A stretch of 64,000 nucleotides of DNA from CAJQQK01 sp963696075 (GTDB taxonomy: Bacteria; Pseudomonadota; Alphaproteobacteria; Rhizobiales; Hyphomicrobiaceae): contig CAVOJD010000006.1 in NCBI GenBank assembly GCA_963696075.1, forward strand, positions 124,001 to 188,000. The letters are read 5' to 3'. Under the pieces are notes generated by a model. It ran no database searches and was not told where the DNA came from. It worked only from the letters and a program-made list of their open reading frames with translations. The position numbers and the translations under genes are program-made. Positions 1 to 8,746 of this stretch are shown here, piece after piece (within the stretch, counting starts at the first letter, position 1; every line of letters starts with the position of its first letter).

Positions 1-116
1 GCCGCTAAGATACGGGAACCAGAACGCAACGGCTATTTCGGCCTATTGCGTCCGTAAAAAGTACCTACATGGAAATCAATATCTCGATGGGCATCCTGGT
101 GCCGGGCCCGTCGCGG

Positions 117-725
117 TCATCGCTGCATCATGCGGATGAGGTCGGAAAGGTCTTCGGCACGCATTTTCTGGCGGATTCGGGCGCGGTGTATTTCGACCGT
201 TCTCTGGCTGATCTCGAGTTCGCTCGCGACCTGCTTGTTCGTCATCCCTTGCACAAGATACTGGAGGATCTCGTGTTCGCGCGTTGTCAGCCGTTTCAGC
301 CGCCTTGCAACGACGCCGGGCGGTACGTTCGGTTTCGGGTCTTTTTGCAGGTAAAGGCGGGCGCTGTGGACGGCATCGAGAAGCTGCGGTTCCGAGCTTG
401 GCTTTTCGAGAAAATCGATCGCGCCGAGCTTCATCGCCTTGACCGCGGCGGGAACGTCGCCATGCCCGGTCAGCATCACGATCGGCAGCCGGTATTCGAG
501 GTTGTTGAGTTCTGCCTGTAGGGCCAGGCCATTCATCCCAGGCATCCGCAGGTCCAGCAGCATGCACGCCGACTTCGGTGACGGCAGCGCGTCGAGAAAC
601 TCCTCAGCTGACGAATAAGAGGTCGTCTCAATGCCATGCGCCGACAGCAGCCCGCTCAGAGAGCGCGCGACCGCCTGATCGTCGTCAACGATGAAAATGC
701 GAATAGGGTCGACGCTGACAGTCAT
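117..725 (-). CDS. FixJ/NarL-type two-component response regulator
   Basis: A 202-residue response regulator, probably the partner of the adjacent bacteriophytochrome kinase. The receiver domain (about residues 7-120) has the acidic pocket D14-D15, the phosphoacceptor D58 in LLDLRMPGMNG, the T in MLTGHGD and the K in LEKP. A LuxR-type helix-turn-helix follows (about 138-200, LTTREHEILQYLVQG...ISQRTVEIHR), the layout of FixJ. The ATG at 725 overlaps the kinase stop codon in an ATGA (722-725), so the two are translationally coupled; the open frame continues upstream to 827, but only inside the kinase gene. FixJ-type regulators dimerise on phosphorylation and activate transcription. The target is unknown; photosynthesis genes are an inference from position. 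Confidence 0.9.
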   Translation of the reverse strand: MTVSVDPIRIFIVDDDQAVARSLSGLLSAHGIETTSYSSAEEFLDALPSPKSACMLLDLRMPGMNGLALQAELNNLEYRLPIVMLTGHGDVPAAVKAMKLGAIDFLEKPSSEPQLLDAVHSARLYLQKDPKPNVPPGVVARRLKRLTTREHEILQYLVQGMTNKQVASELEISQRTVEIHRARIRQKMRAEDLSDLIRMMQR

Positions 726-3019
726 ATGACATTGTCCGATATCGGAACCATGAAGCAGAATGTAGCACCTTCCCCGCCATGTTCCAGCCATATGCGGCCG
801 GCGTGAGCCTCGATGATGGAGCGGCACAGCGAGAGCCCGATGCCCATGCCGTGCGTCGTCGAGGAGTGGAAGGGCTCGAACAGCGTATCAGCAACGCTTG
901 TTGAGATGCCCGGTCCGTTGTCAGCAACGCTCACCGTGACGCTACCCCCGGTCCGCCACGCCTTGATCCAGATTTTGGGAGCGTCGCTGGCCTCCGTTGC
1001 CGCCAGCGCATTTCGGATAAGGTTAAGAATTACAAGGCTAATCTGGACACGATCGACAAGCACGGATGGAAGATCGTCGGGCAGTTGGGTCGTGATCTCG
1101 ACCTGATTGACAGGTGAAGAGACGAGGGCGAGTTCGACGCCTTGGCGGATTGGCTCACTGAGCGGCGTTGGCTCAAGCTCAAGATCGCCGTCGGTAATGA
1201 AGTCGCGCATGCGCCGAACAAGGTCGGCGGCGCGCATGGCATCGTTAACGGCCTCCTGCATCATGCTGGTGATCTTGTCTGAGACGGGGATCGACAGGTT
1301 CTCAAGTTCGCGCCGGCTGGCGCTGACGTAATTCGAGACCGCGAAGAGCGGCTGGCTCAACTCATGGGCGAGCGCCGAGGCAAGTTCACCGAGCGAACTG
1401 CGCCGCGCTGCTTCCAGCAACTGGTGGCGAAGCCGTTCCTTGTCCTGTTCGGCACGCCGTTGCGCACGCACGGCGGCGCGCTCCCGATCCAGGCTCACCA
1501 GTGCGAAAAGCGCCCGCCGCAGGATGCGCGCCGCATCGCGGTCACTTTCATCGAACGGCTCGCTCTTCCCAACCCGCTCTTCGCTCCAGACGGCAAAAGA
1601 GCCTCGCGGCGTGAGGCGGGCGGCGCCATCGTCCGAGACGGCAACGTGTTTTTCCGGCTTGCCCGCCCACTTGATCGTCTCGATGAACTCGCGCCGCGCC
1701 AGCGTCAGCGTGTCGGTGCCGTCATCCGATAGCTCGAGAACGGCCGCCCCCGCGATGTCCAATTGGCGATTGCCGGACAATGACGGCGTTCCCATCATCA
1801 ACTCGTCATCGAACGCCAGACCTTCCCGCGAAAACTGCCGGATGCGCGCCATGTCCGGTAGCTTTGGTGGCAATTGGCCGGCCCGGTGCTGTTCGCCGCC
1901 CACGTTAAGGACAAGACCGTCGGCGCGCATCAGCGTCATGATTTCGTCGGCCCGGCCGCCGACAGAATCAGCGAGCGGAACACCCTGGCGCACATCCGCC
2001 TCGATCGCAGATGCAACCCGTTCAGCAGAGATACTGCGCCGAAGCTTCGCCGTGTTCTCAAGGCTCTGAAGAAACGTCGAAATCGTCGAGCCAAGCAATT
2101 CCACAAACCGGATCTGGCTCGAGGTGAGGTGGTGCGGCTGGTAGTGATGGCAGGCCACCAGCCCCCACAGCCGATTGTTGGCCGTGAGCGAAATCGACAG
2201 GCTCGCGGCAACGCCCATGTTCGAGAGATACTCGACGTGCACGGGGGAAACCCCGCGCAGCTTCGCATACGAAAGGTCAAGTGGAGCCGCCGCGCTGTGG
2301 TCGGCGCGCTGGTTGTCGCGCCCGATGATCGCGGCGGCTTGGGCGTTGATGTCGGGGATGTTGCGAATGATGTTGAGGAAGAAGTGGCGTCGCGCCGGCT
2401 CTGGAATGTCTGAGGCGGGATAGTGCAGCCCCATGAAGCTGTCGGGGCGAACGGTACTTTCCGCGATCACCTCGCCATGGTTGTCGGCCGCGAAGCGGTA
2501 GATCATGACCCGGTCGAGGCGCGTAACGGTGCGCACGATGTCGGCACTGATGCGCGCCAGTTCGTCGATCGCTTCGGGCCGGGTGAGCTGATCGATGATG
2601 CTCTGGCGCAGCCCGTCCTCGCGCCAGACACTTTCCGGTTCCGCTTCCGGGCGCAGGAACTCGATGATGATGTAGCCATTGAATTCGTGTGCGTAGAGTT
2701 CGCACCGCCGTTGCACGCCGGAGTGATTGGTCACGGTTGCAAGCCAGGGCCGCAGGTATTCGGGGACCTGTGGCGTCAAGGGTTGCGCGGCAAGCCGCTC
2801 CAAAGCTGCCTCACCGATAACGGCGGCGAGCGGCCGATCGAGCACCGCCTCGTGCCGGAGGCCGACGAATTCATGGATGTTCTCGCTCGCGAACGCGATC
2901 CGCAGGCTTCCCGTTTCGGCCGCGATCAAGGCGCCGTGCGGCTGAATGGAACCGATAAAGTGGATCGGCTCACGATCACACGCTTCAAGGTCAATGTGGC
3001 CGATGTGGTCGTTCGCCAT
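722..3019 (-). CDS. Bacteriophytochrome sensor histidine kinase (PAS-GAF-PHY-HisKA-HATPase)
   Basis: A 765-residue red/far-red light sensor kinase. The N-terminal PAS region carries the biliverdin-binding cysteine C14 in LEACDREP. The GAF domain (about 145-320) has PASDIP (D203), the LDLSYAKLRGVSPVH block (H261) and CHHY (H290-H291). The PHY domain (about 335-510) keeps the tongue motif PRGSF (471-475). The kinase has H552 in AHELSQPL, an N-box near 667-671, DNGPGI at 700-705 and GMGIGLSL. All key residues look intact, so a working photoreceptor is likely. The H-box (GELASALAHELSQPL) resembles FixL kinases, matching the FixJ-type regulator that overlaps its stop codon. Such phytochromes often control photosynthesis genes in alphaproteobacteria; that role here is inferred. 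Confidence 0.95.
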   Translation of the reverse strand: MANDHIGHIDLEACDREPIHFIGSIQPHGALIAAETGSLRIAFASENIHEFVGLRHEAVLDRPLAAVIGEAALERLAAQPLTPQVPEYLRPWLATVTNHSGVQRRCELYAHEFNGYIIIEFLRPEAEPESVWREDGLRQSIIDQLTRPEAIDELARISADIVRTVTRLDRVMIYRFAADNHGEVIAESTVRPDSFMGLHYPASDIPEPARRHFFLNIIRNIPDINAQAAAIIGRDNQRADHSAAAPLDLSYAKLRGVSPVHVEYLSNMGVAASLSISLTANNRLWGLVACHHYQPHHLTSSQIRFVELLGSTISTFLQSLENTAKLRRSISAERVASAIEADVRQGVPLADSVGGRADEIMTLMRADGLVLNVGGEQHRAGQLPPKLPDMARIRQFSREGLAFDDELMMGTPSLSGNRQLDIAGAAVLELSDDGTDTLTLARREFIETIKWAGKPEKHVAVSDDGAARLTPRGSFAVWSEERVGKSEPFDESDRDAARILRRALFALVSLDRERAAVRAQRRAEQDKERLRHQLLEAARRSSLGELASALAHELSQPLFAVSNYVSASRRELENLSIPVSDKITSMMQEAVNDAMRAADLVRRMRDFITDGDLELEPTPLSEPIRQGVELALVSSPVNQVEITTQLPDDLPSVLVDRVQISLVILNLIRNALAATEASDAPKIWIKAWRTGGSVTVSVADNGPGISTSVADTLFEPFHSSTTHGMGIGLSLCRSIIEAHAGRIWLEHGGEGATFCFMVPISDNVI

Positions 3020-3241
3020 GGATAAGCCTCAGGTCGGCTTCGGGAACCGCTTCCCCGCACGCGCCTTCTCGCAAACTCTTGATCATGACCACAATGGGAG
3101 AGGCCGCGTCACGTTATGTCCACACGCCGTGCGCATCACGCCCATTCCCACCCGGTCGACCGGCCCGGAACAACAGGCGCGACCCGGCGCCGATCTGTCG
3201 GGCATCGGGTCGCAGCGCTGTTCGCATGTTGCGCGTCGGCG

Positions 3242-3712
3242 TTATTTTTTCTCGTCCGCCGCGGGAAGTCCGTCAGCATCATGCGTCAGCAGAAACGCGA
3301 CGACGTTCTTGATTTCCTCCTCCTTGCGCAGGCCGGCGAACTGCATGCGGTTGCGGCAATTCTTCAGCTTCGAGCAGTCGAGGCCCATCTCCTTGGCTTT
3401 TTCTGTCAGCCACTTCCGAGGGTCGCCAAGGTAGCCAGCGAACGTCTCCGGCGTCCACTTCAGCCCCGCCTCACCAAGCGCAACCATGACGGGTGAATAC
3501 TTGAAGCCTTCAGCGGTGCCCGCCTGACGCCCGAAAAGATCATTCAGGCTTGGCCCGATCCGGTGCTTGGCGCTGTCGCCGACCATGTGGCACGCCATGC
3601 AGCGCTTGAACACTGTTTCCCCAGCCTTGGCGTCGCCGTCCTGTGCGCTTGCCGGCAGGGCCGCGAACGCGGAAAGCGCCACAACGAAGGCGAATGATTT
3701 GATATTTGACAT
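3242..3712 (-). CDS. Cytochrome c2-like periplasmic class I cytochrome c
   Basis: A 156-residue soluble c-type cytochrome. A signal peptide (residues 1-23, ending ASA) precedes the single haem site C38-M-A-C41-H42. A methionine in NRMQFAGL near the C-terminus is the likely sixth ligand, and the fold ends with a typical helix (EEIKNVVAFLL). The insertion rich in Lys/Asp before the Met loop is typical of large cytochrome c2 forms. The start is supported by GGGAGG just upstream of ATG 3712. It lies between the bacteriophytochrome and bchI; because the puf operon lacks pufC, this protein is the best candidate in the window for re-reducing the photo-oxidised reaction centre. That role is inferred. 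Confidence 0.88.
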   Translation of the reverse strand: MSNIKSFAFVVALSAFAALPASAQDGDAKAGETVFKRCMACHMVGDSAKHRIGPSLNDLFGRQAGTAEGFKYSPVMVALGEAGLKWTPETFAGYLGDPRKWLTEKAKEMGLDCSKLKNCRNRMQFAGLRKEEEIKNVVAFLLTHDADGLPAADEKK

Positions 3713-3795
3713 GGTATTCCTCCCTTAAATGGTAAAGTCAGTGCACCGGGGCCGATAGGCTTGTTTTAGGGCTCGGTCCGCCGATCAATCAGTTG

Positions 3796-3813
3796 CGTCC
3801 ATCAGTCTGGACA
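3796..3813 (-). promoter_or_regulatory. Candidate PpsR/CrtJ-like box upstream of bchI
   Basis: On the minus strand the site reads TGTCCAG-N8-ACG, the same variant half-palindrome seen twice in the crtD-crtE spacer (10372-10415). It sits in the divergent spacer between the cytochrome c2 gene and bchI. The family consensus is TGT-N12-ACA, so the site deviates at one base. Functional assignment is inferred. Confidence 0.35.
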
Positions 3814-3965
3814 TGATTGAGTGTCAAGTCCAAGAGAAAACTTGCTCGCCTTCCGCCTCCATATCGTCCATAATCGCTAACGATCTGTCGCGCGTGGACG
3901 ACGCATGATGGACCGGCTTTGACCTGAGCGCTAAGGCGCGGGTCGCAGAACGGGAGCGAAGCGCC

Positions 3966-5123
3966 ATGGAAACGTTCGAGTCCGAGCCCACCTCGAGGCC
4001 TGACGAGAATGAAAGCCCGGGCGACCGCGTATATGCAGCCGAACGCAACCAGAAATTGTCCTCAACAAGCCATCGCATGATCCATACGAATAAGGCACGG
4101 AAGTCGATCAGTTTTCCGTTCTCCGCAATTGTCGGCCAGGAAGACATGAAGAATGCCCTGGTCCTGGCTTCAATCGATCCGACCATCGGCGGCGTCCTCG
4201 TCATGGGCGACCGGGGCACGGGAAAGTCGACATGTGTTCGCGGTCTCGCCGCCGTGCTGCCGACGGTCGCCATCGTCGAAGACTGCCCCTACGCCTGCCA
4301 TCCCACCGATTGGGACCAGCAGTGCAGCGACTGTCGCGAGGCGTCGCCCGACACGCAGACCGTTCGCGAGGTCCCGGTGCCGGTGGTCGATCTGCCGATC
4401 GGCGCAACCGAGGACCGCGTCGTCGGTTCCCTCGACATCGAACAGGCCCTGCTGTTTGGAAAAAAGCGGTTCGAGCCGGGCCTGCTCGCGAAAGCCAATC
4501 GCGGCTTCCTCTACATCGACGAGATCAATCTCCTGGATGATCATCTTGTCGATCTGCTGCTCGACGTCGCAGCCTCTGGCGAACACGTCGTCGAACGCGA
4601 AGGCTTGAGCGTCCGCCATCCCGCACGTTTCGTTCTGATCGGCAGCGGCAACCCGGAAGAAGGCGAACTTCGCCCGCAGCTTCTCGACCGTTTCGGGCTG
4701 TCCGTCGACGTCACCAGCCCGACCGATCTCGCCCAGCGGGTCGAGGCGGTGAAGCGGCGTGATGCATTCGATCGCGACAAGGCGGCCTTCGCCGAACGGT
4801 GGCAGGCCGAAGAAACGTCTCTGAGAGAACGTATCGTCACGGCGCGGGAGCGCCTTGAGGCCATCGACGTGCCCGACGGCGTCCTCGAGTATGCCGCCCG
4901 CCTCTGTCTCGCGATCGGCAGTGACGGCCTGCGCGGGGAGCTGACGTTGTTGCGCTCGGCACGCGCCCTGGCCGCCTTCGAGGGCGCAAGCGCCGTGACC
5001 GCTGAAATGATCCGGCGCGTTGCGCCGATGACGCTGTGCCATCGCCTGCGCAAGGACCCGCTTGACGATACAAGTTCAAATGCTCGGATCGCGCGCGTGA
5101 TCGACGAGTTGGCGAGTGAATAG
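3966..5123 (+). CDS. bchI: Magnesium chelatase ATPase subunit I
   Basis: A 385-residue AAA+ ATPase that, with BchD and BchH, inserts Mg2+ into protoporphyrin IX at the branch point to bacteriochlorophyll. Walker A is GDRGTGKST (81-89), Walker B FLYIDE (181-186), followed by sensor elements (IGSGNPEEGELRPQLLDRFG). The conserved family start PFSAIVGQ lies at residue 51, so the protein has a long unusual N-terminal extension; ATG 3966 is preferred because GGGAG lies 9 bases upstream, whereas the internal ATG 4077 has no visible ribosome site. Four cysteines cluster at 107-123 (C107, C111, C120, C123). It is first in bchI-bchD-bchO and its stop overlaps the bchD GTG by one base. Confidence 0.96.
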   Translation: METFESEPTSRPDENESPGDRVYAAERNQKLSSTSHRMIHTNKARKSISFPFSAIVGQEDMKNALVLASIDPTIGGVLVMGDRGTGKSTCVRGLAAVLPTVAIVEDCPYACHPTDWDQQCSDCREASPDTQTVREVPVPVVDLPIGATEDRVVGSLDIEQALLFGKKRFEPGLLAKANRGFLYIDEINLLDDHLVDLLLDVAASGEHVVEREGLSVRHPARFVLIGSGNPEEGELRPQLLDRFGLSVDVTSPTDLAQRVEAVKRRDAFDRDKAAFAERWQAEETSLRERIVTARERLEAIDVPDGVLEYAARLCLAIGSDGLRGELTLLRSARALAAFEGASAVTAEMIRRVAPMTLCHRLRKDPLDDTSSNARIARVIDELASE

Positions 5124-6977
5124 TGTCAGCAGCCTCGAAACTCAGCCCGACATGGGCACACGCCGAACTGGTGGCGGCTCTCGTGGCGATCGACCCGTGG
5201 GCGATCGGCGGCGCCGTCGTCAGGACGCGGCGCGGGCCCGTTCACGACATCTGGGTTGATAGCCTTTGCGCATTGATGGCAGGCCGTGGCCCTGTCGTGC
5301 CGGTTCCCGTGTCGACCGGCGCGGAACGCCTCCTCGGTGAGATCGATGTCTCGGCAACGCTGGCCGCTGGCCGCATTGTCGAGTCTGACGGCCTGCTGGC
5401 GCGCGCCGATCGGGGACTGCTTGTGGTCAACAACACCGGCCAGTTCGAACCACCGTTCGCCAGTGCATTGGCCGCCATGCTCGACCGCGGCGAGGCCGCG
5501 CGTGCCGCCGGCGGGCTGAATGGTGTCGTCAGCGCGCGCTCAGGCCTGATTGTCATCGATGAGGGCGAAGATGACGATTTGAGCGCTTCCCATCGCGTGC
5601 TTTGGGACCGTCTCGCGCTCCGCGTTGATCTATCCGGTCTCTCGCATCGAGATGCGGTGGGCATATTGTTCGAGCCCGAAACAATCGAAGAAGCCCGCGC
5701 GCTGCGCGGCCGCGTAACGGTCGACGACGACGTCGTCGAGCGGCCTTTGCGGTGCAGCGCTGGCGTTCGGCATCGTCTCCGGCCGCGCAGAGCGGCTGGC
5801 GCTTGAGGTGGCCCGCTCGCTGGCGGCGCTGTCCGGACGCACAAGCGTTACCAAGGAGGACGCGACCCGCGCCGCTCAGCTCGTCTTGTTGCCGCGCGCC
5901 GAGCAGATGCCGCAAAGCCAGTCCGCCGAGATGGACGACAGCGAGGCGCCCGAGGAAGAAGAGGCCGATCCGCTGCCTGATCAGGAACCTGCCGCTGCGG
6001 AAGATCAGCCGCCGGCTGAGGCGGAAAACGAGAAATCGCCGGACCGCGCGCCGGACGAGGTCGTCGTCGAGGCGCTGGCCATAGACGCCGGTCTGGCAGC
6101 ACTCATGGCAGCGCCCCCCGCCGACGTTGCACGGCGCAAGGGGGCGTCGGCTGACGGCGGACGCAGGCCGGGCGCCCGTGTCGGCCAGAACCGTGGCAAA
6201 CCGATTGGCGTGATGCGCCCGCGCAGCCTTGGCCAAAGCCGGCTCAACATTGCAGCAACGTTGCGCGCAGCCGTGCCCTGGCAGCGTCTCCGCCGCCTGC
6301 AGGACGCGGCTGATCTGGCGGGTGGCCCAGCCCAATCAGCCCAATCGCGGCGCATTATCGTTCATCCCGACGACCTCAGAATTTCCCGCTATCGCGAGCA
6401 GGAATCGCAAACGATTATCTTCCTCGTCGATGCCTCCGGCTCGACCGCACTCACCCGCCTCGCCGAAGCCAAGGGCGCGGTCGAACTCCTCTTGAGTGAA
6501 TCCTATCGCCGCCGCGATGAGGTCGCCCTCGTCAGTTTTCGTGGGGTAGGGGCGGAAGTCCTTCTCCCGCCGACCCGCTCGCTGGTGCGCGCCAAGCGTC
6601 AACTCGCCCGCCTGCCGGGAGGTGGTGGAACACCGCTCGCCAGTGGCCTTCTGGCCGGCCTTGAAATCGGTGTCCGCGTCGAGGCGTCGGGCCGCCAGCC
6701 GGTCTTTGTCGTCATGAGCGACGCCCGCCCCAACATTGATCTTTCCGGCGAGGCCCATCGCGCCCGCGCCCGCGACGACGCGCTGAAAGCCGCGCGGCTG
6801 GTCCAGGCACGCGGTTGGTCCTGTCTTTTCCTCGATGTTTCGGTCAGGCGGTCCGAGCGCGGCGAGGAGATGGCGAACCGGCTCGGTGCCCGCTACGCGT
6901 TCCTGCCGCGCCCGACATCGCGCTCGGTTGCCGACAGTGTCGCAGGCGCACTTGTTTCGGCTTCTGCAAGGCCGTGA
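5123..6977 (+). pseudogene. bchD: Magnesium chelatase subunit D, frame broken by one inserted base
   Basis: Encodes the D subunit of Mg chelatase in two frames. Frame one (GTG 5123, overlapping the bchI stop) covers the degenerate AAA+ half; frame two covers the rest, with an acidic, proline-rich linker (about 5930-6060) and a C-terminal von Willebrand A domain with the MIDAS motif DASGS near 6430. The switch falls at 5744-5745: removing one C in GGCCTTT joins VVERL to CGAALAFGIVSGR and gives a protein of about 617 residues, normal for BchD. BchD is essential for bacteriochlorophyll synthesis and the rest of the cluster looks intact, so a sequence error is more likely than a true pseudogene. 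Its end overlaps bchO by GTGA. Confidence 0.9.
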
Positions 6978-7852
6978 CGGCATCTGTGACATGGCAGCGC
7001 GATGGAGCGGACTGGCCGAACCGTGAGGCGAGCCGCTTCATTGCCGCCGGCCACATGACGTTCCATGTCCAGCGCCTGGGGAATGGCCCGGTCGCCCTTC
7101 TGATCCACGGCACCGGCGCCTCGACCCATTCCTGGCGCGATGTCCTGCCCCTGCTCGCGAAAGACTTCGACGTCATCGCGGTCGACCTGCCAGGACATGC
7201 CTTCACCAGTGGTGCGCGCTCCGGGGATTTGACGCTGGCCGGCATGGCGGGAGCCCTGGCCGGTCTCCTCCGCGTCCTCGAGGTCAAGCCCGAGGTGATG
7301 GTCGGTCATTCCGCCGGTGCGCCGGTCATTGCCGCCATGCACTTTGATCATGATATCCGGCCGGCCTTGATCGTCAGCCTGAACGGCGCCTGGCGTCCCT
7401 TTCCCGGCCTTGCCGGCAAGATCTTCCCCGTCGTCGCGCGCCTCCTCCATCTCAACCCCGCAATCGCGCAGATGGTCGCCTGGCGCGCTGGCAACCGCGA
7501 CGCGATCCGCCGCTTGATCGAAGGCACGGGGTCCACCATCGATGAGCAGGGCCTTGCGCTCTATGCCCGCCTGTTCCAGGACCCGCTCCACGTCAACAAT
7601 GTGCTGCGCATGATGGCAGGCTGGGACCTCGCGCCGGTGACCCGCCGGATCGATCGCCTGGAGACCGCCTGTCTGTTGATCGCAGCCAGCGACGACCTCG
7701 CCGTGCCCGCCGAAACCAGCATCGACCTCGGCCGCAGGCTCTCGAACGCGTCAGTCGAGACGATCCGCGGCGGCGGCCACCTGCTGCACGAAGTCAAACC
7801 CGGCGAGACGGTCGCGCTGATCCGCGCCGCGATGTCTACCCAGGTCTCTTGA
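6974..7852 (+). CDS. bchO: Alpha/beta hydrolase BchO (putative Mg chelatase accessory protein)
   Basis: A 292-residue alpha/beta-hydrolase of the photosynthesis cluster. The GTG start at 6974 overlaps the bchD stop (GTGA), so it is coupled to bchI-bchD. It has the oxyanion-region motif HGTGA (45-49), the nucleophile elbow GHSAG with S113, and a late histidine in GGGHLLHE. The N-terminal WQRDGADWPNRE block is typical of BchO. The family is consistently linked to Mg chelatase genes, but its exact reaction is not established. Convergent with crtC, with a 52-base gap. Confidence 0.92.
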   Translation: MTASVTWQRDGADWPNREASRFIAAGHMTFHVQRLGNGPVALLIHGTGASTHSWRDVLPLLAKDFDVIAVDLPGHAFTSGARSGDLTLAGMAGALAGLLRVLEVKPEVMVGHSAGAPVIAAMHFDHDIRPALIVSLNGAWRPFPGLAGKIFPVVARLLHLNPAIAQMVAWRAGNRDAIRRLIEGTGSTIDEQGLALYARLFQDPLHVNNVLRMMAGWDLAPVTRRIDRLETACLLIAASDDLAVPAETSIDLGRRLSNASVETIRGGGHLLHEVKPGETVALIRAAMSTQVS

Positions 7853-7904
7853 TCGCGGCACGTCCGCGCAAAGCTTCAGCCTTTTGCGTCTCAGCCTTTA
7901 CGTT

Positions 7905-8744
7905 TTACTGGCCCTTGCTCCAGAAGGCGCGCGGCATCCGGAAGGGCAGCATTGCTTTGACAATCGGCGAGCGGAAGCGGTCGAGCGACAGGCTCTCGTG
8001 TATCCCCGTGCCGCGCGTGCCCCGCACCGACGTCTCGATGATCGACCGTGCATAGAAGGGCGAATCCTCCAGCGTGCGCATGACGCGCGGCTCGAAGTCG
8101 GCGTCGCACTGGGTACGCCGCTCAACCCGCCACAATGTCGAAGGCAACGGCCGGTCATCACCCGGTGTGAAGTGCTCGATTGCACCGTTCTGCCCGATCC
8201 AAAGTGCAAGGGGGCGGCTCCCACCTTCGCGGGTCAGCGCGTTATAGAGGATCGCGGTCCCATCCTCGAAGCTCGTGCGTGACCAGTCCCAGCGATGAAA
8301 ATCGTCCTCGAGCGCGACCGACCCGGCATTCGTGTCGAGATAGGCATGGCCGGACCAGGAAAGGCCCGGCCGCTTCATCTTCACGTCGACGTGGGCGCGC
8401 GGCGCAAGCGGCCACCAGCGATGGCGCCCGGCCGCATCGAGCGCGATTGCCTCAGGCGTGACGACTGTCGGTGAGATGCGGACACGGCCTTCGACGGGGA
8501 ACGGCAGCGGGGCGCCGAATTCGCGAATGTCGATGACGAGGTCGCCGCCGTCCCAGGCAAGCGCGCTGGTGCCGACCTCGAAACGATCCTTGCTGCGTTT
8601 CACGGCCCGTTCCGGGCGTTCCGTCATCGTCCAGCGATTGGCGCTGCCATAGAGCGCGACGTTCAGCGCGGCATGGTTCTCCGGATTGCCGCGGCCCGAC
8701 CACGCGTAATAGGGAGAAAAAACGCTCCCGATAAAGGCGATCAT
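7905..8744 (-). CDS. crtC: Acyclic carotenoid 1,2-hydratase (hydroxyneurosporene synthase), start uncertain
   Basis: CrtC adds water across the C1-C2 double bond of acyclic carotenoids in the spirilloxanthin pathway. The family block MIAFIGSVFSPYYAWSGR starts at ATG 8744, giving 279 residues, close to short annotated CrtC proteins; this ATG lies two bases after the crtD stop. However the same frame upstream to about 8834 encodes a further conserved CrtC block (VPPGGYVWWYIDA...) that longer family members contain, and no ATG, GTG or TTG occurs in frame between it and 9119. Either the gene starts at 8744 and the upstream match is relic coding sequence, or a base is missing at the crtD/crtC junction. 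Confidence 0.85.
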   Translation of the reverse strand: MIAFIGSVFSPYYAWSGRGNPENHAALNVALYGSANRWTMTERPERAVKRSKDRFEVGTSALAWDGGDLVIDIREFGAPLPFPVEGRVRISPTVVTPEAIALDAAGRHRWWPLAPRAHVDVKMKRPGLSWSGHAYLDTNAGSVALEDDFHRWDWSRTSFEDGTAILYNALTREGGSRPLALWIGQNGAIEHFTPGDDRPLPSTLWRVERRTQCDADFEPRVMRTLEDSPFYARSIIETSVRGTRGTGIHESLSLDRFRSPIVKAMLPFRMPRAFWSKGQ

Positions 8745-8746
8745 TG

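Noticed and set aside
3180..3212. Terminator of the cytochrome c2 gene (CGACCCG...CGGGTCG)
   Set aside because: Only a 7-base stem with a 19-base loop and no T-run in the direction of transcription; too weak to call.
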